From positions 1 to 10,521 of the forward strand of contig DAOVQH010000061.1 in NCBI GenBank assembly GCA_030628755.1: a stretch of DNA of 10,521 nucleotides, written 5' to 3'. The first letter of the stretch is position 1; every line of letters starts with the position of its first letter. Shown in pieces: positions 1 through 6,411 of this stretch. The translations under genes were made by a program, and so were the position numbers. The notes under the pieces are model-generated. The model made no database searches and was not told the DNA's origin. It saw nothing but the letters and a program-made list of their open reading frames with translations. This DNA is from Candidatus Cloacimonadota bacterium. GTDB taxonomy: Bacteria > Cloacimonadota > Cloacimonadia > Cloacimonadales > TCS61.

Positions 1-327
1 GCTCTGGGAATGACTCGATCTAAAATAATCAGATTATTTACTTTAGAAGGCTCTTTGCATGCAATCCTGGCAATTCTTCTCGGTGCAATTTATGGAATTC
101 CTCTATTGAAATACTTCCAAAAAGTAGGAATGAACATCGGGGTCGATGCTGCAGAATTCGGCATGAGCGGATTAGATGATGCTTTATATCCGGTTTATGG
201 CTGGAAGCTGGTTGCAGGAACGATAATCCTGGTACTGATAACGACAACCATAGTCAGTTTTCTTCCCACCAGAAAGATCGCGAAACTGAAACCTACTGAT
301 GCTTTGCGCGGGAAGATGACGAAATGA
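1..327 (+). CDS. FtsX-like ABC transporter permease, C-terminal part (5' end outside window)
   Basis: The frame is open from the first base, so this is the last 109 codons of a longer gene. Two hydrophobic segments are visible, around LHAILAILLGAIYGIPLL and LVAGTIILVLITTTIVSF, separated by a short polar loop. It ends in the sequence RKIAKLKPTDALRGK, the typical cytoplasmic tail of FtsX/MacB/LolC-type permeases (basic stretch, then P-x-D/E-A-L-R). Such permeases work in the inner membrane with an ATP-binding subunit, moving lipoproteins or other envelope substrates. The next gene, 16 bases downstream on the same strand, is another permease of the same family, so the two probably form a LolC/LolE-like heterodimer. 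The exact substrate is inferred from the neighbours, not seen here. Confidence 0.85.
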   Translation, partial: ALGMTRSKIIRLFTLEGSLHAILAILLGAIYGIPLLKYFQKVGMNIGVDAAEFGMSGLDDALYPVYGWKLVAGTIILVLITTTIVSFLPTRKIAKLKPTDALRGKMTK

Positions 328-343
328 AAATGAGGATAGAATT

Positions 344-1609
344 ATGTTCAAATTTTTAACAAAAGGCCTTTTAAGAGATCGCACCAGGAGCTTCTTCCCT
401 ATTCTGGTCATCTCTGCAGGAGTAATGCTCACAGTAGTAGTTTACAGCTGGCTCATGGGTTTTCTCACAATGACGATTCATGAAAATGCCCGTTTTGAAA
501 CAGGACACGTCAAAATAGTTACAAGAGCTTATCATGAAATGATCGACCAGAAACCATTCGACCTGGGCATTATTGGCATCAAAGAAATGAAAGCTGAACT
601 ACAGAAAGAATACCCTGAAATGACCTGGCTGCCACGCATCTATTTTGGAGGACTGCTGGACCTACCCGATGAAAAAGGCGAAACTAAAACTCAGGGTGAA
701 GTAATGGGAATGGCAGTTGACCTATCCTCAAATTCGAAAGAATGTGAACTTCTGAACTTGGATAAAGCAATCTATACAGGGAAGCTTCCTCAAGAAAACA
801 GGGAGATACTCATCAGTCATGAACTTGCAGAAAAACTCGGAATTAAGCTCAACGACAAAGTTACAATAATCAGTTCAACCATGTATGGTTCAATGGCAAT
901 GCAGAATTTCACGGTAAGCGGAACTGTTATTTTTGGAATGATGGGAATGGATCGCGGAGCTGTGATAACCGATATTTCCGATGCACAATTACTACTTGAC
1001 ATGGAAGATGCTGCCAGTGAGATTTTGGGATTCCTGCCCCTATACAACGAAGAACAAACAATGATCATAGCTGATAATTTCAATAAGAAATTTTCGGATG
1101 AAAGTGATGAATTCTCACCTGTAATGCTGCCACTTATTTCGCAGAATAATCTTGAGATCATGCTTTCTATGATCGATGAAAGGATGGGTATGTTCATTTT
1201 CATATTTGTTTTCCTGATGTCGCTTGTGCTCTGGAATTCCGGTTTGATGAATGGCATTCGCCGCTACGGAGAGGTCGGAGTGCGATTGGCTATCGGAGAA
1301 AGCAAAGGTCACATCTATCGTTCAATGATATTGGAGTCTCTATTTATAGGAGTAGCAGGAACGGTGATCGGCACGATGATAGGACTGATATTTTCCTACA
1401 TCCTGCAATATGTTGGAATCGATATCAGCTCATTAATGAGAGATACAAAGATGATAATGAGCACAACGATGCGAGCACAGGTAACCCCGGTGAGTTATTA
1501 CATTGGCTTCCTGCCCGGAGTGCTTTCCTCTGTGATTGGAGCAATGATATCCGGTATTGGAATTTATAAACGAAATACAGCACAATTATTCAAGGAGTTG
1601 GAAATATGA
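344..1609 (+). CDS. FtsX-like ABC transporter permease (LolC/LolE-type)
   Basis: A full-length 421-residue protein with the FtsX permease topology. It has one N-terminal membrane segment (about residues 17-41), a large periplasmic domain (about 42-280) and three C-terminal membrane segments (about 281-303, 331-355 and 385-408). The cytoplasmic loop after the second segment contains RRYGEVGVRLAIG, a close match to the family signature R..EigvlrAiG that contacts the ATPase. The start at 344 is supported by GAGG at 332-335, eight bases upstream. The stop overlaps the start of the following LolA-like gene (ATGA at 1606-1609), which implies translational coupling. With the upstream permease and the lipoprotein-sorting protein, this looks like an export system for lipoproteins or outer-membrane components. 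The ATPase gene is not in the window and probably lies further upstream. Family assignment is firm; substrate is inferred. Confidence 0.9.
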   Translation: MFKFLTKGLLRDRTRSFFPILVISAGVMLTVVVYSWLMGFLTMTIHENARFETGHVKIVTRAYHEMIDQKPFDLGIIGIKEMKAELQKEYPEMTWLPRIYFGGLLDLPDEKGETKTQGEVMGMAVDLSSNSKECELLNLDKAIYTGKLPQENREILISHELAEKLGIKLNDKVTIISSTMYGSMAMQNFTVSGTVIFGMMGMDRGAVITDISDAQLLLDMEDAASEILGFLPLYNEEQTMIIADNFNKKFSDESDEFSPVMLPLISQNNLEIMLSMIDERMGMFIFIFVFLMSLVLWNSGLMNGIRRYGEVGVRLAIGESKGHIYRSMILESLFIGVAGTVIGTMIGLIFSYILQYVGIDISSLMRDTKMIMSTTMRAQVTPVSYYIGFLPGVLSSVIGAMISGIGIYKRNTAQLFKELEI

Positions 1610-2400
1610 AAAAACACATTCACCTTGAAAAGGTTTATAAGATATTTCTTTCTGCTATACCTTTTCAACGGTTGGTTTTATTATTTTTTATTTTAATGAC
1701 AAATTCCCTTTATGCTGAATTCCCGGATGGGAACGAACTTATCCGAAAAGTAGATGAAAATATGTATTCCAGAAATGCAATCTCGACCTCACGGATGATA
1801 GTGCACGGCAGAAGAGGAAGTAGAACAATGGAGATCAAATCCTGGACAGAAGGCGATAACCAGTCTTTCTCCGAATATCTTTCGCCACCCCGGGATGCAG
1901 GAACAAAAATGCTGAAGTTAGAAGATAAACTGTGGATCTACAATCCATCTTCAGACAGAACCATTCAAATATCCGGTCACATGCTGCGTCAATCTGTGAT
2001 GGGTTCCGACCTTTCCTATGAAGATATGATGGAAGAAAATGAACTGACTAAAATCTATAACGCCAAAGTTACTGGTGAAGAAATTATTAGTGAAAGAGAT
2101 TGCTGGATCGTTCTTTTAACAGCCAAAGTGGAAGATGCAGCCTATCAAACTAAAAAGGTGTGGATAGATAAAGAACGCTGTCTTCCTTTGCGTGAGGAGC
2201 GTTTTGGAAAAAGCGGGAAACTGCTTAAAACCACAGAGATAAAAGAAGTCTTCAAGATCGGGAAACGCTGGTATCCCCAAAACATGGTGTTTAAAGATGT
2301 TCTGAAAAAAGGCAAAGGAACAGAGTTTATCATCGATTCTATTGAGTTCGATGTGGAAATTCCAAAGGCAATATTTTCAAAAGCATCTTTAAGAAAGTGA
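1606..2400 (+). CDS. Outer-membrane lipoprotein-sorting protein (LolA-like)
   Basis: A 264-residue exported protein. A basic N-terminus of about 20 residues is followed by a hydrophobic core (LVLLFFILMTNS) and a likely signal peptidase I site after SLYA (residue 37). The mature part resembles the LolA-like family (COG2834/PF17131). Features include ELIRKVDENMYSRNAIS near the start, then MEIKSWTEGDNQSFSEYLSP, KMLKLEDKLWIYNPSSDRTI and the conserved VMGSDLSYEDMME stretch (about residues 128-140). It ends with repeated beta strands such as KVWIDKERCLPLREE and RWYPQNMVFKDV. Members are periplasmic and appear next to FtsX-like ABC permeases, as here. The gene overlaps its upstream neighbour by four bases, with AGGAG at 1593-1597 as ribosome binding site. 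The likely role is carrying or handling lipid-modified cargo released by the permease pair; this is inferred. Confidence 0.88.
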   Translation: MKKHIHLEKVYKIFLSAIPFQRLVLLFFILMTNSLYAEFPDGNELIRKVDENMYSRNAISTSRMIVHGRRGSRTMEIKSWTEGDNQSFSEYLSPPRDAGTKMLKLEDKLWIYNPSSDRTIQISGHMLRQSVMGSDLSYEDMMEENELTKIYNAKVTGEEIISERDCWIVLLTAKVEDAAYQTKKVWIDKERCLPLREERFGKSGKLLKTTEIKEVFKIGKRWYPQNMVFKDVLKKGKGTEFIIDSIEFDVEIPKAIFSKASLRK

Positions 2401-2415
2401 TGCTTTTTATTTTTT
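2379..2415 (+). terminator. Intrinsic terminator overlapping the operon's last stop codon
   Basis: AAAAGCATC (2379-2387) pairs perfectly with GATGCTTTT (2399-2407) around an 11-base loop. It is followed by a T-rich tract (2404-2408 and 2410-2415, interrupted by a single A). The right arm includes the last two bases of the TGA stop codon, so the hairpin is folded partly inside the coding sequence. Its position at the end of the permease/LolA-like operon, just before an AT-rich gap, fits Rho-independent termination. Confidence 0.6.
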
Positions 2416-3025
2416 CAGGAATATTGAAATAGTAGAATGTGAAATATTTCATACAAAGATATCAATCTGAGAATAAAATATTATTTAAAATGTTAAAATA
2501 GAAATTATCTCTGTGTACTCTTCACCCTTCGTCCCGATTTATCGGGACTACGGAGAACGGGCATATAACTGTTTGTTTGAACAAACTCTCCTTCAATATT
2601 ATCATTTATACTTAAAGAATTATTGTTAAGAATTTGGTGCTTTTTATTCATAAAAAATTAACAACTTTTAAATAATAATTATTGATATATAAATATAAAT
2701 TTAATTTGTTTCATATAAATTTTAGATATTTAATTTGCATAAAAATGTTAAGACAACAATGGTTTATACACATATAATTAATAAAGGTAGAAAAGGAATA
2801 AGAAGCCCGGCAGATGAATTTTAATTTTCATATTATATGCATATTAGGAGCCGTATAATATGCCGTACCATTAATGTCTAATTAAGTATCTAATTGTAAA
2901 GAAAAATTGGCAGTTAAATAAATATGACAATAATATATAAAGGTTGTTTATACGGTTAGAAAAAGCCGTGTTAGAAATTTTATTATGGAAAATAAACTTA
3001 GGTTAGGCTGCCCGGAACTAAATAG
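2416..3025. other. AT-rich intergenic region with several short inverted repeats
   Basis: No coding frame of useful length or with a credible start is visible in these roughly 610 bases. Apart from the palindromes listed separately, I see CCGTATA (2851-2857) and its reverse complement TATACGG (2949-2955), two further GCCGT copies (2862 and 2965), and a hairpin ACGGTT/AAGCCGT (2952-2969). I also see an ATATGCATAT palindrome (2835-2844). The octamers CCCGGCAG (2806-2813) and CTGCCCGG (3008-3015) are inverted copies with one mismatch, about 200 bases apart. The region probably contains the promoter and regulatory DNA of the secreted-protein gene at 3065, but no -35/-10 pair stands out because the whole stretch is so AT-rich. 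Confidence 0.5.
2531..2548. repeat. Perfect REP-like palindrome GTCCCGAT-TT-ATCGGGAC
   Basis: Eight-base arms pair perfectly around a two-base spacer. It is a GC-rich island in very AT-rich DNA, and the flanks CTTCG and TACGGAG lie symmetrically around it. Immediately downstream a second structure is possible: GGAGA (2552-2556) with TCTCC (2587-2591) enclosing a perfect GTTTGTT/AACAAAC hairpin (2571-2586). No T-tract follows, so this is not a good intrinsic terminator. It resembles dispersed intergenic palindromes of the REP kind; only one copy is in the window, so dispersal cannot be shown here. Confidence 0.55.
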
Positions 3026-3043
3026 TTAGTATTGCAATACTAA
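3026..3043. promoter_or_regulatory. 18-base perfect palindrome in the leader of the secreted-protein gene
   Basis: TTAGTATTG (3026-3034) is followed directly by its reverse complement CAATACTAA (3035-3043). It ends 12 bases before the GGAGG ribosome binding site (3056-3060) of the gene starting at 3065. It could be an operator for a dimeric repressor or activator, or a small mRNA hairpin next to the ribosome binding site. Which one is not decidable from sequence. Confidence 0.45.
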
Positions 3044-3064
3044 AGAATAAAAAATGGAGGAAAA

Positions 3065-5680
3065 ATGAAAACAATAGTATTCATACTAATAGTTCTCTCT
3101 GTTAGTCTGAGTTATGCACAGATACCCGCTACTGTTGACAGTGCTTATAAGCACATAAAGGAGCAATTTGACCATTATCATAAGATTTCCTATGTTTACT
3201 CAGACGATAATGCAGGAGGAAATATCTATATTCCTTCTATCTGGCAAGGAGGAATTGAAGATATTTATATTAATCAGGCATATACTGAAAATCCAGTTTC
3301 TGGTCGCAGTTGTACAAAAATTGTATTTCCATTAAGTTCACCAATTAGTTTTTCTGCTATTAAGTATGTTTATCCTGAGAATAATATAGGAAACTATGAG
3401 GGATTTGATATGTCAGAAGCAACTGAATTATCATTTTATACAAAAGGAAACGGAATTGCAGAATTCATACTTGGTGGAATGAATCGTAGGCCATTTTACA
3501 GTGATACTCTTCAATTTCAAGACGGTGTTGACATAAGGAGCAGTGGTTTTATTGAGTTAACTGATGATTGGGAATATCACACAATGGATCTAACAGATAA
3601 TACATTCTGGGTGTATAAGGACTCTACAGAAGGATTAAATAATAAGTATATTAAACCAATGTTTATGGATCATTACTTGTATTTTGATTTTTATTATGGA
3701 GCTGATAATGGTCAAGTTGGTACTTGTATGAAGGTTTACTGGTTTGGTGGAAGTTCTCATTGGGCGGGTGTATTTTTATTTCCGCCAGAAGGTGATTGGA
3801 CCGGTACTCAAGGTTATGATTTAACTGTAATAGAAAAAATCCATTTTAAAGCCAAAATATCGGAAGTTGGAAATGTAAAATTTCTGTTTGGGAAAAGTGA
3901 TGATTCTTGTGGTCATTTGACCCAAACTTATACTCTTTCCACAGATTGGCAATGGTATGAATGGATTTTACCATCATATCTGGATTATAGTGATGTAGTT
4001 GGTGGATTTGGTTTTTTCTTTAGTGGTAATATTGGTACTCCTAATTATTCCACAACTTATATAGATTCTGTATACTATGAAGGAGTTGAACTTGCAAGTG
4101 ATTTTTCAAATCTTATTTGCGGTTTTACTGTCTCTGCTAGCAAAAGTCTAAATCCAGACACAATGGTTGCTTATATTGATGAAGTAAAGTATAATAAAGA
4201 TAGAACCGATAAACCAAGACTCTGTCAAAGTTTTGTTTGTGATAATGATTCAATTGATATTACACAAAAGAATACTGCTTATACTTATGATAATGCTTTG
4301 AAATTGATAGCTGACTTAGTGCTTTATGATACTACTTCAATTACACAATGTCTGGTTAATGCTAAACTTACTGGAGATGCATTTGTTTATGCTATTGATA
4401 ATGATAGATACTTTGATGATGGAAGACTAAGAAATGCTTATATGAGTGGAGAATTAATACATTATGATGGAACTGTTAGAATGCCTGGTTGGTGGGATGA
4501 GAGTACTGGTACTTGGAATGAAGATATAGGTTTTGTATCTACCCACACAGGTAATGTTGCATGGGCTGGATTAGCTTTGACCTCACTTTATGAAGTCACT
4601 CAAGATGATGAATATTTAAATGGTGCTGTGATTCTGGCTAATTGGTGTATAGATAAAACAGAAACAGACTATGGTTTCACAGGTGGTTTTGTAGGTTGGG
4701 GTCCATCCGGACAGAATTCATTAGCATGGAAAAGTACAGAACACAATATAGATTTATATGCATTATTTACAAGATTATATTGGCTAACTTCTGATTCCAT
4801 CTATTATAATGCATCTGAAAATGCAAAAGATTTTGTTATCTCAATGTGGAATCCAACTGAAAACCATTTCTGGACAGGTACAGATAGTACAGGAATTAAT
4901 ATAAATACGGATGTCATCCCTTTAGATATTCAGATGTGGTATATTATGGCTTTCAAAGATACTGTATCTCAATATGTTTCAGGAATTGATTGGGGAAATC
5001 AAAATTGTTATCTTGTTAATTACAGTAGCCCCAATTATTCTTCCTCAATCAGTGGTTTTGATTTCGATACAGATTTAGATGGAATGTGGTTTGAAGGTTC
5101 ATCTCAAGCTGCTTTAGCAAATAAAATGGTTGGTAATGAAATTTTTGCTGAAGACTCTGTTTTATATCATGTTGAGTATGTCCAAACTCATCATATTGAT
5201 CCGATGTTTTATAATTGTAATAATAAGGGCATAGTTGCTGCTGATCACAATCATTTATCAACTGGTTTCGATTGGGAATACCATAATCGTTTGCATATTG
5301 GAGCTACCTGCTGGTATATCTTTGCTAAATTGGGATATAATCCCTACTATTATCCCTCGTGTGCTACAAGTATTGATGATGAAGAGAGTTTATTGAATTT
5401 AAGAGAATTTAAGCTATTCAAAAACTATCCTAATCCATTCAATCCAGAAACTACAATATCGTTTTCAATCCCAAAAGATAGTAAAGTAGAATTATCTATC
5501 TATAACATAAAAGGACAAAAGGTAAAAATTCTTACCAATGAGAATTTGAAAAGTGGTCATCACAAATTCGTTTGGGATGGAAGCGATGAAAACAATAAAC
5601 CTGTTTCGTCAGGAATTTATTTCTACAAAGTGGAAACGGATAATTTTTATAAAATTAAAAAATGTATATTGTTAAAATAG
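3065..5680 (+). CDS. Large secreted multidomain protein with glycosidase-like barrel and T9SS tail
   Basis: 871 residues, started at an ATG four bases after a strong GGAGG. A Sec signal peptide covers residues 1-18 (cleavage after SYA). Residues about 40-185 and 200-340 look like two beta-sandwich, carbohydrate-binding-type domains, rich in aromatic residues and ending in patterns such as DDWEYHTMDL and TDWQWYEWILP. Residues about 385-765 look like an (alpha/alpha) barrel of the six-hairpin glycosidase type. This part has YTYDNALKLIADL (406-418), repeated W-rich helix starts, KSTEHNIDLYALF (556-568) and DGMWFEGSSQAALA (672-685). Candidate acidic catalytic residues lie in these motifs but cannot be assigned. 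Residues 779-871 form a T9SS type A/FlgD-like sorting domain (NYPNPFNPETTISF, then SSGIYFYK). Expected location is the cell surface or outside, acting on a polysaccharide. Fold and activity are inferred from patterns; the glycosidase family is unknown to me. Confidence 0.8.
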   Translation: MKTIVFILIVLSVSLSYAQIPATVDSAYKHIKEQFDHYHKISYVYSDDNAGGNIYIPSIWQGGIEDIYINQAYTENPVSGRSCTKIVFPLSSPISFSAIKYVYPENNIGNYEGFDMSEATELSFYTKGNGIAEFILGGMNRRPFYSDTLQFQDGVDIRSSGFIELTDDWEYHTMDLTDNTFWVYKDSTEGLNNKYIKPMFMDHYLYFDFYYGADNGQVGTCMKVYWFGGSSHWAGVFLFPPEGDWTGTQGYDLTVIEKIHFKAKISEVGNVKFLFGKSDDSCGHLTQTYTLSTDWQWYEWILPSYLDYSDVVGGFGFFFSGNIGTPNYSTTYIDSVYYEGVELASDFSNLICGFTVSASKSLNPDTMVAYIDEVKYNKDRTDKPRLCQSFVCDNDSIDITQKNTAYTYDNALKLIADLVLYDTTSITQCLVNAKLTGDAFVYAIDNDRYFDDGRLRNAYMSGELIHYDGTVRMPGWWDESTGTWNEDIGFVSTHTGNVAWAGLALTSLYEVTQDDEYLNGAVILANWCIDKTETDYGFTGGFVGWGPSGQNSLAWKSTEHNIDLYALFTRLYWLTSDSIYYNASENAKDFVISMWNPTENHFWTGTDSTGININTDVIPLDIQMWYIMAFKDTVSQYVSGIDWGNQNCYLVNYSSPNYSSSISGFDFDTDLDGMWFEGSSQAALANKMVGNEIFAEDSVLYHVEYVQTHHIDPMFYNCNNKGIVAADHNHLSTGFDWEYHNRLHIGATCWYIFAKLGYNPYYYPSCATSIDDEESLLNLREFKLFKNYPNPFNPETTISFSIPKDSKVELSIYNIKGQKVKILTNENLKSGHHKFVWDGSDENNKPVSSGIYFYKVETDNFYKIKKCILLK

Positions 5681-5701
5681 ATTTTAGTTGAATTGTAGGC
5701 G

Positions 5702-5836
5702 GTCTAACACTCGTTCCACTTGACCCAAAACGCAGTGCGACATCGGGCTAACGGTTATTATGCCAGTTAAAGTTTATCACATAGTTTAAGGACATAGAGC
5801 CATTTGCGTTTCTGCAAGTGAACTATGCCGTTAGGT
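5702..5836 (+). other. Integron attC-like recombination site
   Basis: The element has the four boxes of an attC site in the right order. R'' is GTCTAAC (5702-5708, consensus RYYYAAC), L'' is GTTCCACTTG (5713-5722), L' is CAAGTGAAC (5815-5823) and R' is GTTAGGT (5830-5836, consensus GTTRRRY). L'' and L' are complementary except for one extra C in L'', a G on the bottom strand. That matches the extrahelical G used by the integron integrase. The stem continues inward with AAACGCA (5728-5734) and TGCGTTT (5805-5811), leaving a variable terminal region of about 70 bases. R'' lies 21 bases after the stop of the gene at 3065-5680, and the next gene start is 23 bases after R', which is classic cassette spacing. 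No integrase gene is in the window. Confidence 0.6.
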
Positions 5837-5859
5837 GTTCAAAAATAGGGGGGTAATAT

Positions 5860-6286
5860 ATGAAATTATCTTCTAAATATCTCTTATTAACGATTTTTTG
5901 GTTATATCGCAATTGCCACGCTTATCGTATGTGTTACCTCTTGTACCCAGAGAAAAACTGAAACTCCATCGCAAAGATTAGTTGGACAGTGAAAGACGGA
6001 CGCTGGAGATAGGCTATATTATTCTGCGGTAGATAAATCCATACAGATTGGTTCATACATATTAGTACAACCGAATGGAAACACAGCACAACATCAATAC
6101 AAGATTATCAGTGAAATCCCGAAGGGTGAACGTATTCTTGTAAATCTCTTGTTTAATAATGGAGACACACGTCAAGTAACCTATTACATTTCTAAAGATG
6201 GTGCTTCTCTAAGAAAAGAGACGGAAATTCTTGGCAAGCAAATTTCAGGTGAATTGGAATATGTTAATGATAAAACCTCACCTTAG
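5860..6286 (+). pseudogene. Small lipoprotein gene, broken by a frameshift and a nonsense codon
   Basis: Translation from ATG 5860 gives MKLSSKYLLLTIF, then shifts frame at a T6 tract (5894-5899). With five T's instead of six it continues as GYIAIATLIVCVTSC, a good lipoprotein signal with lipobox VTSC. The frame then meets a single TGA (5990-5992) in the context RLVGQ-stop-KTDAGDRLYYS, where TGG (Trp) would fit. After that it runs uninterrupted through SYILVQPNGNTAQHQYKI and ISKDGASLRKETEIL to YVNDKTSP and TAG at 6284-6286. The restored product is about 141 residues. A GGGGGG tract (5848-5853) six bases before ATG may act as ribosome binding site. It sits between two attC-like sites, so it may be a captured cassette gene. 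I do not recognise a function. Assembly error could explain the T-tract, but less easily the TGA. Confidence 0.65.
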
Positions 6287-6291
6287 AAAAC

Positions 6292-6348
6292 AGCTAACCC
6301 CACTGCACTGAACGGCGAAACACCACCGGTGAGTTTTTTTCGTTGGGC
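6292..6348 (+). other. Possible second, short attC-like site
   Basis: AGCTAAC (6292-6298) differs from the R'' consensus at one position, and GTTGGGC (6342-6348) fits R' exactly. Inside, CACTG (6306-6310) can pair with CGGTG (6327-6331) with one wobble, as L''/L' would. The 57-base length is typical of short attC sites, and R'' begins five bases after the stop of the lipoprotein pseudogene. Pairing is weak and spacing between L' and R' is irregular, so this is a candidate only. Confidence 0.3.
6321..6340 (+). terminator. Possible intrinsic terminator after the lipoprotein pseudogene
   Basis: CACC (6321-6324) pairs with GGTG (6328-6331) around an ACC loop and is followed by AG and seven T's (6334-6340). 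Upstream A's (6318-6320) can extend the stem into the T-tract. The stem is short, so this is a modest candidate, and it competes with the attC-like reading of the same bases. Confidence 0.35.
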
Positions 6349-6411
6349 ATCTGATAGTTACCCTTTTATATAGATAAGATATCATAGTATAGACTGAACC
6401 ACGAAGTTATT

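Noticed and set aside
817..1257. Reverse-strand 146-codon frame inside the permease gene
   Set aside because: Antisense to a confidently assigned membrane protein, with no domain or ribosome binding site.
2876..3008. Possible attC upstream of the secreted-protein gene (GTCTAAT ... GTTAGGC, 133 bases, similar in length to the site at 5702)
   Set aside because: R'' has a mismatch in its invariant AAC, the L''/L' spacing is wrong and pairing rests on short AT-rich words (TAAGT/ACTTA). Too weak to list as a site, though its position would fit a cassette boundary.
5990..5992. TGA read as Trp or Gly (alternative genetic code)
   Set aside because: Three intact genes in the window (ending at 327, 1609 and 2400) use TGA as stop at the expected place.
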